A DNA stretch of 64,000 nt from Paenibacillus daejeonensis DSM 15491 (GTDB lineage: Bacteria; Bacillota; Bacilli; Paenibacillales; Paenibacillaceae), in NCBI RefSeq assembly GCF_000378385.1, contig NZ_KB899659.1:1-64000 (forward strand), in the 5' to 3' direction. Of the stretch, positions 52,347 through 61,768 are shown in pieces. Both the position numbers and the translations under genes were made by a program. Under the pieces are notes generated by a model. It ran no database searches and was not told where the DNA came from. It was given only the letters and a program-made list of their open reading frames with translations. Numbering within the stretch: the first letter of the stretch is position 1; each line of letters starts with the position of its first letter.

Positions 52347-53017
52347 CGCGAGACCTCGATACGGTACCCGAGCCCCCGTATTGTCTCAATGCGAAAATCT
52401 CCAGAGTCCACGAATCGTTCCCGCAGCCGTTTGATGTGGACATCAACGGTGCGGTTGTCACCTGCATAATCCATTCCCCAGACGGCTGCGATGAGCTGTT
52501 CGCGCGTAAATACTTGGCCTGGGCTATCAGCGAGCTTGCATAGTAGTTCAAACTCTTTGAGTGGCAGGGATAGGGACTGCTCGTCTTGGAGAACCTTATA
52601 CGTCTGCCGATCCAGAACCGTCCGTCCAAGTCGAATGGTCTTGGCGGCGAGATTTCGGTGCCGCTTCAGTAAGGCTTTCACGCGGGCAGCAAGCTCCAGT
52701 GGATCGAACGGCTTGGTGAGGTAATCATCGGTCCCCAGCTCGAACCCCTTCACCTTCTCCCAGGTTTCGCCCCTTGCAGTCAGCATCAACAACGGCAATG
52801 ACGCATCTGCTCTTCGGAGCTCCTTGCACAAGGCCCAGCCATCCATGACCGGCATCATAATGTCCAGCACTACCAGATCGACTGGCTCTGATGCATACAC
52901 AGACAATGCCTCCCTCCCATCGGCAGCCTCCAGCGTCTTCAGCCCTTCATTGCGCAAAAATAATCCAACGAGCTCGCGAATATTCGCATCGTCGTCAGCG
53001 ATAAGTACAGTAGTCAT
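52343..53017 (-). CDS. OmpR/PhoB-family response regulator
   Basis: 224 residues. The receiver domain carries acidic DDD near residue 8, phospho-acceptor Asp in LVVLDIMMP and Lys in YLTKPFD. The DNA-binding winged helix is C-terminal (GQVFTREQLIAAVWGMDYAG, TVDVHIKRLRERF). ATG 53017 fits the receiver start, although AAGGAG lies 12 bases away. An upstream extension of 14 codons is unsupported. First gene of a two-gene operon. Confidence 0.93.
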   Translation of the reverse strand: MTTVLIADDDANIRELVGLFLRNEGLKTLEAADGREALSVYASEPVDLVVLDIMMPVMDGWALCKELRRADASLPLLMLTARGETWEKVKGFELGTDDYLTKPFDPLELAARVKALLKRHRNLAAKTIRLGRTVLDRQTYKVLQDEQSLSLPLKEFELLCKLADSPGQVFTREQLIAAVWGMDYAGDNRTVDVHIKRLRERFVDSGDFRIETIRGLGYRIEVSR

Positions 53018-53111
53018 GGCTTCGATCGACTCCTTGCTAACTCTTGATTGTGGCTCCATTATACCCTATCGGAGGGGCGATCCTACAACTGTGGCTATAG
53101 TCATATAAAAA

Positions 53112-53138
53112 GGCATCAGGATACGATATCCTGATGCC
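53112..53138 (-). terminator. Terminator of the sugar ABC operon
   Basis: Perfect GGCATCAGGATA / TATCCTGATGCC stem around CGA, followed by TTTTTATA on the minus strand, 48 bases after the stop at 53186. Confidence 0.9.
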
Positions 53139-53185
53139 TCTTTCAACATTATTCCTACATTTCAACGCTTGATAATTTGTTATTT

Positions 53186-54847
53186 TCAGTTAGCAAACTG
53201 CCCGGCATCAATGGCCTGCTGCTTCTCGTCCAGAATTTCCTGGTAGCCCGCACTCAGGTAGCGCTGTTTGGCTGCCTCGTATTTGGCATCAAACTCTGCT
53301 TCCGGTGCAAGGGCAACTTCCAGATACAGTTCTTGGAACAGCGAGTTCAGGTCGGCTTTATAGTCGTTGACTTTCTCAAGCACGACAGTAAACAAGGCAT
53401 CTGGTGTCCGGTACTCGGCTGTTTCGTCACGGTATCTGAGCATGTCTTCGGCGAGCTGCTCATAGCCGGCTGGAGCCCAGTTCCGCAGATTGTACTTCAC
53501 CGTCAGCTCAGGCGTTTCGAACACGGGCGACTCGGTCACAAGTGCCCAATAGTCTTTGTTATTGTTCTGGGCCAGGACTGATTCACCCGTGAAGTCTGCA
53601 TTTCGAACAGGCAGTCCCTCTTCATCGAGGGTATAGTTCTCGCCTTCTACCCCGTTTTGCAGGGTGAACAGATTCTCATGCTGGCTCATCCACTCAAGGT
53701 ACATCCAGACAGCAGCACGCTCTTCTGGCGTCGACAGATAATTCATTCCCATGATGAAGCCAAATGGCCAGTACGCACGTGCTTGTGGCACATTGCCCTC
53801 AGGCACACCTGCTCCAGGTGGCACAACAGCAAATTCAGCTTGCGGATTGTTCTTCAGCGTCGCTTCGAACACATCTGTGTTGCTGGCGAGATAGAAACCG
53901 TAAGTTCCTGTACGGCCAGCTACGAACTCTGACTTGATTTTACCGTCGTCATCACGCAGATAGAATTCTTTGTCGATCAGACCGTTATTAAACTGGTAGT
54001 TAAGGTTGCGCAGCCAAGCTTCGGTGTCCTTGGTTGTGAAATCGGCTACTCCCAGATCCGAGTAGAGTGCGCGGTATTCCGGATCGACTGGCCAATCTCG
54101 GAAGCCGTAGCTGTACACATAGTTATTCCGAGTCAGGGCACCGCCTGTTACGCCAAGCCCTGCTTCTTTCCACTTCACGAGCATTTCATTGTATTTCTCG
54201 AGCGAGGTCAGATCTTCAACCTTCATCCCGACTTGCTCCACCCAGTCCTTACGAATCAAATTAACAAAATTGTCGGTATCCGGACGTGCCGCAAAGAAGA
54301 ACACATTTTGATCATTGACTACACCATATTGCTGGATCGTCTCGCCCATATTGCTCCAATACGTTGGAGCGTAGTGCTCAATCTCATTCCAATCGAGCGG
54401 TTGCATGACATCCTCGCCATAGTAGGCCAGCGCTTGCGGCATATCGTAGTGGAAGATAATATCCGGAGCCCTGCGAGCCGCCAACAGCTGCTCATAGTCC
54501 GTTACTTCGTTGTTGCGCGTAATGGGGACAAAATTAACATTAATATTGTGCTTGTCGCCAAATTCGTTCTGTATCCAGCGAGTATAATAGTTATCTGTTA
54601 CGTTCCAGCCTTCAAAGGCGCGCTCATAGACCGGAATGTCCAGGTCAACTGTCTCTGGAAAGCCTTGTGAGTAATCCGGGAAGCCATCGGCTGTTCCTGT
54701 ATCGCCAACATTTTCAGTCGTGTTATTCGTCGGCGGCGGGTCGTTGTCAGGCACGTTGTTCCCACCACCATTATTTGTACAGCCTGCGAGCATACTGGCG
54801 CTCATCATGACGGCCAAGAACATCGTCATTTTTTTTCTTTTGTTCAT
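53186..54847 (-). CDS. Family 1 sugar-binding lipoprotein (LplA-like)
   Basis: 553 residues. The signal peptide has lipobox MLAGC (about residue 22), followed by an Asn/Pro/Gly/Thr-rich linker. The mature part is a large solute-binding protein of the LplA/YtcQ type, with FFFAARPDTDNFVNLIRKDW and VAGRTGTYGFYLAS segments. It feeds the two permeases encoded upstream. ATG 54847 lies eight bases after GGGGG. No ATPase is encoded here, so a shared MsmX-like ATPase elsewhere is expected. Confidence 0.9.
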   Translation of the reverse strand: MNKRKKMTMFLAVMMSASMLAGCTNNGGGNNVPDNDPPPTNNTTENVGDTGTADGFPDYSQGFPETVDLDIPVYERAFEGWNVTDNYYTRWIQNEFGDKHNINVNFVPITRNNEVTDYEQLLAARRAPDIIFHYDMPQALAYYGEDVMQPLDWNEIEHYAPTYWSNMGETIQQYGVVNDQNVFFFAARPDTDNFVNLIRKDWVEQVGMKVEDLTSLEKYNEMLVKWKEAGLGVTGGALTRNNYVYSYGFRDWPVDPEYRALYSDLGVADFTTKDTEAWLRNLNYQFNNGLIDKEFYLRDDDGKIKSEFVAGRTGTYGFYLASNTDVFEATLKNNPQAEFAVVPPGAGVPEGNVPQARAYWPFGFIMGMNYLSTPEERAAVWMYLEWMSQHENLFTLQNGVEGENYTLDEEGLPVRNADFTGESVLAQNNNKDYWALVTESPVFETPELTVKYNLRNWAPAGYEQLAEDMLRYRDETAEYRTPDALFTVVLEKVNDYKADLNSLFQELYLEVALAPEAEFDAKYEAAKQRYLSAGYQEILDEKQQAIDAGQFAN

Positions 54848-54895
54848 CCTATATTCCCCCATATGATCATAGTTACGTGAGCCCAATTCAGTGGA

Positions 54896-55789
54896 TTATC
54901 CCTTCACCGATCCGAGCATGACGCCTTGAACAAAGTACTTCTGGATAAACGGATAGACGCACACAATCGGCAATGTCGCAAAGACGACGACCGAGGCCTT
55001 CAACACCTCTGGATTGGAGAGCTGAACAGTCGTAGCCTCCAGTTGGAAGCTTTCACTTGCTTGCACGACCAAATAATACAACTTGAGCTGCAGCGGTCTT
55101 AAATCGATATTGAACTTGATGTAGAACAGTGCATCCTGATACGCGTTCCAGCGTCCCACAGCATAGAACAGCGATAGTGTAGCCAGAATCGGTTTACATA
55201 GTGGCAAAACGACACTAATCAGAATTCTAAAATGTCCTGCCCCGTCCATCCGGGCCGACTCCTCCAGACTAAGTGGAATCGTGCTCATGATTGAAGTACG
55301 CAATATCAGCATATTGAAGGCGCTGAATGAAAGCGGCAGTACGAGCGACCAGATTGTATCCAGCATGCCAAGACTATTGACCAGCATGTAGTCCGGAATG
55401 ATTCCGCCGCCGAAGTATAAGGTAAACACGCAGATAAAAGTAAGTACGACACGGCCTTTGAGCTGCGGCCGGGATAGTGGGTATGCCGCGCAAATTGTCA
55501 CGATCATGCCGATGATCGTAAACAGCACTGTGACAATAACGCTTACATAGAGTGAGCGAACGATACTGGCATCGGCAAAGATTTTTCCGTACGCATCAAA
55601 TGTAAGTCCTTGTGGAATCAAGAAAACCTTCTGGGCAATGACATAAGCATCGTCACTCAACGATTTGGCTACGACATGTAAAAATGGAAGCAGACATACA
55701 AGTGAAGCGACAATCAAGACAATATGAATGATGACATCCCACACATCAAATCGGAACCGGCGGGGAGCAGTATAGGCTCTTTCCTTCAT
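54896..55789 (-). CDS. Sugar ABC permease (LplC/YtcP-like)
   Basis: A 297-residue permease with six predicted helices. The ATPase-contact EAA motif appears as EESARMDGAGHFRILISVVL. The ending VQGVMLGSVKG is characteristic of the LplC/YtcP group. AAAGGAG precedes the ATG. It lies 17 bases after the partner permease gene. Confidence 0.92.
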   Translation of the reverse strand: MKERAYTAPRRFRFDVWDVIIHIVLIVASLVCLLPFLHVVAKSLSDDAYVIAQKVFLIPQGLTFDAYGKIFADASIVRSLYVSVIVTVLFTIIGMIVTICAAYPLSRPQLKGRVVLTFICVFTLYFGGGIIPDYMLVNSLGMLDTIWSLVLPLSFSAFNMLILRTSIMSTIPLSLEESARMDGAGHFRILISVVLPLCKPILATLSLFYAVGRWNAYQDALFYIKFNIDLRPLQLKLYYLVVQASESFQLEATTVQLSNPEVLKASVVVFATLPIVCVYPFIQKYFVQGVMLGSVKG

Positions 55790-55805
55790 TAGACAAGTCT
55801 CCTTT

Positions 55806-56768
55806 CTACAGCAAGCCCTCCTCCCCTAGTTTCTTGGCGATCCGGTCGGCGAGGAGTACGAGGATCAGGCCGATGATCGCTTGGAACAGACCGAGTGCCG
55901 TGGCGCGGCTGAAATCGCCGCCTTCAATCCCCCAGCGGTATACCAGTACCGGAATGGTGGTGGTATATTCTGTCGTAGCTTTGTTGGTCAGGGCCATAAT
56001 GCGCTCGAATGATCCGCCCATCACGCTACCCAAGCTGAGGATCAGCAGCATAACGATTGTCATCCGAATCGATGGCAAGGTGACATTCCACATCTTGCGC
56101 CACCGTCCCGCACCATCTACGGTTGCAGCTTCGTAGAGCTCGGGGTTGACCGAAGTGATGGCCGCGAGATAGATAATGGTTCCCCATCCCATACTCTGCC
56201 ACACACCGATGGCAAGGTAAGTAAACAGCCAATTTGTATTTTCTTGCAAGAACGGTATACGGTTGATTCCTATTTGCTCGAAGAGATTGTTAACCATCCC
56301 ACTGCCGTGTCCGAGGAGTTGATACGCAATGGCGCCAATGATAACCCAGGACAAGAAGTGAGGCAGGTAGAGCAGCGTCTGGTTCAAGCGCTTGAAGAAA
56401 ACATTCTTCACTTCATTAATCAGCAAGGCTAGAACGATCGGCGCCGTAAAGCTGAACAGCAGATCCAGTACATTGAGAAGCAGCGTATTGCGAACTGCAC
56501 GAAGGAATTCAGGTCGTGCAAATAAATCGATGAACACCTGAAACCCTACCCAATCACTTCCCCAGAATCCCCTCGCAATTTTATAATCTTTGAACGCAAG
56601 CATAAGGCCCGACATCGGCGCATATTTGAACAAGAGAACAAAGGACAAGGGCACAAGCAGCAGAGCGTACAGCTGCCAGTCGCGGCGAAGATAATAGGAG
56701 AATCCACGTGATGGTTTTATGCGTGTAGCAGATACAGTATCGGCCTTCGCCGTTGGTCCAGCTTTCAT
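55806..56768 (-). CDS. Sugar ABC permease (LplB/YteP-like)
   Basis: A 320-residue permease with the EAA motif EAATVDGAGRWRKMWNVTLP and six helices. YLRRDWQLYALLLVPLSFVL is the typical first helix, and the protein ends in KKLGEEGLL. ATG 56768 follows AAAGGAGG; a 40-codon upstream extension is rejected. First gene of the operon, preceded by a promoter that overlaps a cre-like site. Relatives import complex plant-polysaccharide oligosaccharides. Confidence 0.92.
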   Translation of the reverse strand: MKAGPTAKADTVSATRIKPSRGFSYYLRRDWQLYALLLVPLSFVLLFKYAPMSGLMLAFKDYKIARGFWGSDWVGFQVFIDLFARPEFLRAVRNTLLLNVLDLLFSFTAPIVLALLINEVKNVFFKRLNQTLLYLPHFLSWVIIGAIAYQLLGHGSGMVNNLFEQIGINRIPFLQENTNWLFTYLAIGVWQSMGWGTIIYLAAITSVNPELYEAATVDGAGRWRKMWNVTLPSIRMTIVMLLILSLGSVMGGSFERIMALTNKATTEYTTTIPVLVYRWGIEGGDFSRATALGLFQAIIGLILVLLADRIAKKLGEEGLL

Positions 56769-56838
56769 AGTCTCACCTCCTTTTTGACCCGGTGGTACCA
56801 GTTGGCTCCACTTGGAATGGAACCGGGTTGCTGCACTT

Positions 56839-56867
56839 ATCATAGCGCTTACATTTTGAATTGGTAA
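56839..56867 (-). promoter_or_regulatory. Promoter of the sugar ABC operon with overlapping cre site
   Basis: Minus strand: TTACCA (56862-56867), 17 bp, TATGAT (56839-56844). ATGTAAGCGCTATGAT (56839-56854) matches the cre consensus at 15 of 16 positions and covers the -10. CcpA binding here should block transcription when preferred sugars are present. Confidence 0.7.
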
Positions 56868-56972
56868 ATCCTGAACTTTGATTTTCACCCTTCATTTTTG
56901 CTAATTCCCTTGATTTGACGGGGTTTTTCGCAGGTTTGATAATCAAATGTGATGGGTAGGATCAAAAGTAAA

Positions 56973-57008
56973 GCTGCCCCGATCTGATGATCAGACCATT
57001 AGGGCAGC
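56973..57008 (-). terminator. Terminator of the YesN-like regulator gene
   Basis: GCTGCCC and GGGCAGC with an inner TCTGAT/ATCAGA helix and a TTTACTTTTG tail on the minus strand, overlapping the region just after the stop at 57014. Confidence 0.75.
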
Positions 57009-57013
57009 GCAAG

Positions 57014-59284
57014 TTACGATTCATTCGTCCGGCATTTCGCTTTGTAACTGCTCGGCGGCATACCCTCGAATTTTCGAAAGAAGCGGTTGAAGCTTTGGAC
57101 ATTGTAATAGCCGACATCCGAAGCAATCTGTGTGATAGACAGGTCTGTATCCTGGAGCAGTTCCTTGGCCTTCTCAATGCGTAACAGATTCAGATAATCA
57201 CTTAGACTCTGTCCGGTCATCTCATACACAATTTTACGCATGTAGGAGTAGCTGATACCGATTTCCTTGGCCATGTCCTGGAATACAATCTCTTCTCGAT
57301 AATGCTCGTGCAGGTATTGAACGATCCGCTGGCCATACTGATTGCTATCGCCTGGTGTCCGGGCCAGATATTGAACAATTTCCCTGCAGAAATCATACAC
57401 ATAATCCTCCAGCTCGTCCAAGGTATCAATGGATGACAAGGCCGCGTAGACATTGCCTCTGCCTGCGAAGATGCGGGCGGTGCTCACATTATTTTCACGC
57501 AGATGCTTGATGGTTACACCTACCAACTGGTAATAGACGAATAATATATTGTCATAAGATACGTACTCGGCGGAACGAATCTCGTCCCCGATTAGCTTTA
57601 GTTCCTTCGCGATACTCTCAAGATCACCCTGATCCAGGAAATTGAGGATTCGCCTTTCACTGTTAGCCGGATAAATATATTTTTTATCGAGATCATTTTT
57701 GGTCTCATAATGGATGCCGCCGCTCCCGTCTATCATACGCTGCTTAATCGCTTCCATCGCTTCGGCTACGCACTCCGGGATCTCCAGTCTGTCATCTGTG
57801 GGACTGCTTACGCCTATCGTAACGGAATGGTTGAGCAGCTCTGCCGCCTTGTCCCGGGTTTGAATCAGCGCATTGCGGATGTCCGTGCTTGCTCGTTCAC
57901 GGTCGGTCCCCTTGAAATTAAGGACAATGGCAAAGCAGCCTTCTCCCTGATACACACATTCTGTGCGTATGCCTTGCGGAAACAGGTTGTCGCAATGGGT
58001 GATCAGCAAATAACGATGATACGTACGGGTCTCGGGATTCGTCTCGCCAACATACGAGCGGTATCTGTCGATCGACAGAATGGAGACGATGAAGGATCCC
58101 CAAGGAAACACATCCGCAGCCTCGGGCGTCTGAACGCCCCGCAATAACTGGTAGACCGCCAAGCTGCGGGCATCTTGCTCCCGTTTCTGAAGAAGCTGGT
58201 TCAATCCCTCCTCTTCTTCACGCATTCGTTTAAAGGCCGCATCCAAAAAATCAAGCTCATTTTTGCTTTGGACGCCCAGATTGCCCCGCATACGCATTGT
58301 ACGAACGAGCTCTCTTGCCGGCTTGGAGACCCATGTGGCCAGGAAGACGGTCAAGATGGTACCTGCCAGAATAATAGCAGCGGTCAGAATAATAATATTG
58401 CGTAATCTTGCTTGGGAGCTGGCCATCAGTTCATCGACGGAATGCACACTCATGCTGGTCCAGCCAAAGTGGTCGGACTTGGCCCAAGTATACAACATCC
58501 GCTCACCATCCACCTTATGGAACTCATACCCTTCCTGCGCAGGATTCTGGAGAATCTCTGCCAGGATGGGATCTTCAGTCGTGTTTTGGAGTAGCATTGC
58601 TTTATCTTTATGTGAGATGACCGTGCCGTCGGAATCCAGTACCATATAGCCACGCTGGCCTGAACCAGAGGAATCATACGCTTGTTCAATTTCGCGTTCT
58701 TTTAAATTGACTACGATGGTGCCCCGCGTCGTGGTGGATAATCGATTCAGTGACAATACATAGGAGAGGACGTGCTCCCCCGAATCAAGCTGACGGGGAA
58801 CCCAGATGCCGCTAATCCCTCGATGGTCCTCAAGCGCTTCTGTGATCCAGTCCAGGGATTCTGGGCGGGTTAACTCAACGATGCCTTTCTCCGTCGAAAT
58901 TTCGTAATCGGAGTCGGCAAGGTGAAAGAAGGAAGAAGCCACCCCTTCCCCCATCCGATTCAAGTTCAGCAGCTGATACAGCACAGCTCTCGCATTGTTG
59001 ATTGTCACAAAATTCGCATTCAGCTCATTGTATGTTTCATAGGGACGTATACGGTCGAAAATATGGGTAGCCGTGAGACGCACGGTATTCTGAGAGAGAT
59101 TATTGAGCAAGCTCTCATTGAGTTTCAGACTGGCTTCCAAGCCGGCGAGCGAGGAATCGGCAATGGCCTGCTCGGAATGGTGCATCATTTGTTGACCACT
59201 GTACCAGGTCAGGATTGCCGTCGGAACAGCCATGACGCAGAACAAGATCACAATGAGCTGCAGCATCATTGACGTACGTTTCAT
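57014..59284 (-). CDS. Membrane AraC-family regulator with extracellular sensor (YesN/YesS-like)
   Basis: 756 residues. Membrane helices lie at about 8-28 and 295-318. Between them is a dCache-like sensor (residues 30-290). A short HAMP-like stretch, a degenerate middle domain and a C-terminal AraC double helix-turn-helix follow (IVFQDMAKEIGISYSYMRKI, ITQIASDVGYYNVQSFNRFF). Such one-component regulators sense extracellular sugars and switch on the adjacent Lpl-type importer. GGGGGG precedes the ATG. Structured repeat copy C begins 40 bases upstream. Confidence 0.9.
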   Translation of the reverse strand: MKRTSMMLQLIVILFCVMAVPTAILTWYSGQQMMHHSEQAIADSSLAGLEASLKLNESLLNNLSQNTVRLTATHIFDRIRPYETYNELNANFVTINNARAVLYQLLNLNRMGEGVASSFFHLADSDYEISTEKGIVELTRPESLDWITEALEDHRGISGIWVPRQLDSGEHVLSYVLSLNRLSTTTRGTIVVNLKEREIEQAYDSSGSGQRGYMVLDSDGTVISHKDKAMLLQNTTEDPILAEILQNPAQEGYEFHKVDGERMLYTWAKSDHFGWTSMSVHSVDELMASSQARLRNIIILTAAIILAGTILTVFLATWVSKPARELVRTMRMRGNLGVQSKNELDFLDAAFKRMREEEEGLNQLLQKREQDARSLAVYQLLRGVQTPEAADVFPWGSFIVSILSIDRYRSYVGETNPETRTYHRYLLITHCDNLFPQGIRTECVYQGEGCFAIVLNFKGTDRERASTDIRNALIQTRDKAAELLNHSVTIGVSSPTDDRLEIPECVAEAMEAIKQRMIDGSGGIHYETKNDLDKKYIYPANSERRILNFLDQGDLESIAKELKLIGDEIRSAEYVSYDNILFVYYQLVGVTIKHLRENNVSTARIFAGRGNVYAALSSIDTLDELEDYVYDFCREIVQYLARTPGDSNQYGQRIVQYLHEHYREEIVFQDMAKEIGISYSYMRKIVYEMTGQSLSDYLNLLRIEKAKELLQDTDLSITQIASDVGYYNVQSFNRFFRKFEGMPPSSYKAKCRTNES

Positions 59285-59324
59285 TCAGAACCCCCCAATT
59301 AAACAATCTCTTTTTCAGGCTTTT

Positions 59325-59464
59325 GAAAAAAAGAAGCCTACAGTCACGGATCGATCTTCCGATCGCTGTTGTCCCCAGATTTCTTGATTTTTAACCGCTC
59401 TAGCGGTTGAAATCCGGGGACAAAGGCGAACGCTTCGCTTCTCCAGATTCGATTCCGTGCCTCT
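59325..59464 (-). repeat. Dispersed structured repeat, copy C (shortest, inverted)
   Basis: On the minus strand it runs from GAGGCACGGAATCGAATCTG to CCGTGACTGTAGGCTTC plus a run of seven T. It has AACCGCT/AGCGGTT, CGATC-GGAA-GATCG and the GTCCCCGGATTTC/GAAATCTGGGGAC stem. It lacks about 35-45 bases present in copy A between the 5' end and GCGAAGCG. It lies in the leader region of the YesN-like gene, in the sense orientation. Confidence 0.8.
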
Positions 59465-59661
59465 CCGGCCTTTCTCCAACAGCCTTTTTATTGTGAACGC
59501 TTTCAATATGTAGCGAATAAAAAATGACTACAAGGTCAGAAATGAACTTGCACCATTATATTACAAAAACCGATGGGAAATGGTCAATATAAGTTTTACG
59601 TCGTTCGATATAATTAAATTCCGTTCAGTCATGAGGTTGTCGTCAAACCACTCCGTAATAC

Positions 59662-59690
59662 TACAAAAGTATAGTGACTTAAGGTATAAT
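59662..59690 (+). promoter_or_regulatory. Probable trhO promoter
   Basis: TACAAA (59662-59667), 17 bp, TATAAT (59685-59690), about 80 bases before the start. The -35 is weak. Nothing else could be identified in 59465-59768. Confidence 0.5.
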
Positions 59691-59768
59691 AGATATGTTT
59701 CGTTGTCATGCGCTAGAGGAACGGCTGCCCTTCCTCTTCTATAATATAGAGAAGTCAGGAGAATCAAC

Positions 59769-60680
59769 ATGGAAAACCTTAATTATCGCATTTTGCTGTA
59801 CTATAAATATGTTCCTATTGAGGACTATGAAACGTATGCCAGTGAGCATTTGGCTTACTGCAAGGAGCTGGGCGTGAAAGGCCGAATTCTAATTGCTGCG
59901 GAAGGCATTAACGGAACCCTGTCCGGTACCATTGAACAAACGGATGCTTACATGGCCCACATGCATGCTCAAGACGAATTCAAGGATATGGTATTCAAGA
60001 TTGATGAGCATGAAGGTCATGCCTTTCAAAAATTGTTCGTTCGTCCCAAGAAAGAGCTTGTTACCCTTCGCTACGAGAAGCCGCTTGATCCCAATGTTCT
60101 CAGCGGCAAGCGGTTGTCTCCAAAAGAATTTCACGAGCAGCTCCAAAGAGATGACGTCATTATTGTGGACGGACGCAATGATTATGAATATGACTTGGGT
60201 CATTTCCGTAATGCGATCCGACCAACTGTGGAGTCGTTCCGTGAATTTCCGGAATGGATTCGCAAAAACCTCAAGGATGCAAAGGACAAGACCATTCTAA
60301 CTTATTGTACGGGCGGCATTCGTTGTGAGAAGCTGACTGGCGTGCTGCTAAGCGAAGGTTTCAGCGATGTAGCGCAGCTCGATGGCGGCATCGCTACCTA
60401 CGGTAAGGATCCTGAGGTGCAGGGCCGGTTGTTTGACGGAAAGATGTATGTCTTCGACGAGCGGATCTCCGTTCGCGTCAATCAGACCGATGAGAATATT
60501 ACAGTCGGTAAGTGTCACCACTGCGGGACACCAACGGACGAATATATCAACTGTGTGGACGATACCTGCCATCTGCAGCATCTGGTGTGTGAGGAGTGTC
60601 TGGATACGCATCAAGGGTACTGCTCCGATGCGTGCCATACCCATGATACGGGTGCTGAGACCGTCCCTGCTTCCAACTGA
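59769..60680 (+). CDS. trhO: tRNA uridine(34) hydroxylase, rhodanese-like (TrhO)
   Basis: 303 residues: an acylphosphatase-like N-terminal domain (AAEGINGTLSG), a rhodanese domain (about 115-215) with catalytic Cys in YCTGGIRCEK, and a C-terminal cysteine-rich part (CHHC, CEECL, CSDAC). TrhO uses O2 to hydroxylate U34 of certain tRNAs, the first step of mo5U formation. GTCAGGAG lies seven bases before the ATG. Single gene with its own terminator. Confidence 0.92.
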   Translation: MENLNYRILLYYKYVPIEDYETYASEHLAYCKELGVKGRILIAAEGINGTLSGTIEQTDAYMAHMHAQDEFKDMVFKIDEHEGHAFQKLFVRPKKELVTLRYEKPLDPNVLSGKRLSPKEFHEQLQRDDVIIVDGRNDYEYDLGHFRNAIRPTVESFREFPEWIRKNLKDAKDKTILTYCTGGIRCEKLTGVLLSEGFSDVAQLDGGIATYGKDPEVQGRLFDGKMYVFDERISVRVNQTDENITVGKCHHCGTPTDEYINCVDDTCHLQHLVCEECLDTHQGYCSDACHTHDTGAETVPASN

Positions 60681-60699
60681 TCCACAACTATATAATGAA

Positions 60700-60742
60700 G
60701 AAAAGCATGTTCCGTCCCGTTCGGGGCAGGAACATGCTTTTC
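60700..60742. terminator. Bidirectional terminator between trhO and vanZ-like gene
   Basis: GAAAAGCATGTTCC and GGAACATGCTTTTC arms with a CCCG/CGGG top. T/A runs on both sides serve both convergent genes. Confidence 0.9.
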
Positions 60743-60747
60743 TTTTT

Positions 60748-61743
60748 TTATTGGAACAATTGCTTCAAGCGTTGAATGAGCTTTTGGCCTGCATTTGCTT
60801 CTGTGAGCGTGACATCCCATAGCGCAATATTTGCCTGGGGAGCTAAGCTTTCATTAATGACAGTAATGGTCAACTTTTCTTTTCCATGCAGTGGCGCTCG
60901 AAACGATAACCATTGATTGTCCTCCGCGTTTACGGAAAGTTCTACGGTGTAAATAACTTCGCCGTCCGCGCTAAAAATCACTTCACTCGTATTATTTCCC
61001 ATCTGTTCAAGTACGTCATCAGGTATGGCTGCATAACCATGGATTTCTTTATATTCCCCATCTAGCCACACGGTAAACTCATTGTGCCTTGAATTACCCA
61101 CACTGTAGAGGTTCATATCCGGTTCTATTGATTCCTCGCCAACCGATAAGCCTAGTGGCGGCTGCTCCCATATCACTTGACCAGACTCCAATTCGATTTG
61201 ATCCATTGGAATCGTGTCCCCTTGACCGCGATCGAGGTATCGATTGATCCCACTCACGGTAACATAAGTAAGTAAAGTGAGGATGACGGTAGAAATCAAC
61301 AGCTTAACCCATACACCATATCCCACCTTGTCTCTGACGACCAGGCGCTGTGCCGCATAGCCAACAGTTGCCCCCAAGGAATTGATCACAATATCATTCA
61401 CATCGAAGGACCCCAGACCTGTAACCATCTGGATTAGCTCTACGAGTGTAATGCCTAGAACGAAGAACAAGAGAAACGTGAGGAAACGGCAACGTACCAG
61501 TAGCGGAATGAGTAGTCCAAATGGAATGAATGCCAGAAAGTTCCCGAGGTCAAAAAACCAGATACTAAAATTCCGGTTGGTCGGAAACCGTAGAGGAATC
61601 CCTTCAAAGGTCAATAGAAAGCGAAAACCGGAATGAGATAACTCCGGCGTTCTATTAAATCCGACAAACAAAAAGAAAAAGGTTAAGACTGAGTAAAGAC
61701 TCAGCACAATCCAAGCTATCGAACGAGACTTCCCTTGTAACAT
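60748..61743 (-). CDS. VanZ-family membrane protein fused to an NPCBM-like domain
   Basis: 331 residues. Residues about 8-170 form a VanZ domain with four to five helices (FSIWFFDLGNFLAFIPFGLL, ELIQMVTGLGSFDVNDIVIN). After a further helix, residues about 200-325 form an extracellular beta domain resembling NPCBM/NEW2 carbohydrate-binding modules (NEFTVWLDGEYKEIHGYAAI, FSADGEVIYTVEL). ATG 61743 was chosen over an upstream start that overlaps the neighbouring gene. VanZ lowers teicoplanin sensitivity in enterococci; the fused domain may bind cell-wall glycan. Confidence 0.8.
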   Translation of the reverse strand: MLQGKSRSIAWIVLSLYSVLTFFFLFVGFNRTPELSHSGFRFLLTFEGIPLRFPTNRNFSIWFFDLGNFLAFIPFGLLIPLLVRCRFLTFLLFFVLGITLVELIQMVTGLGSFDVNDIVINSLGATVGYAAQRLVVRDKVGYGVWVKLLISTVILTLLTYVTVSGINRYLDRGQGDTIPMDQIELESGQVIWEQPPLGLSVGEESIEPDMNLYSVGNSRHNEFTVWLDGEYKEIHGYAAIPDDVLEQMGNNTSEVIFSADGEVIYTVELSVNAEDNQWLSFRAPLHGKEKLTITVINESLAPQANIALWDVTLTEANAGQKLIQRLKQLFQ

Positions 61744-61768
61744 CCATGCAAATCCTCTCTGAGCCACT

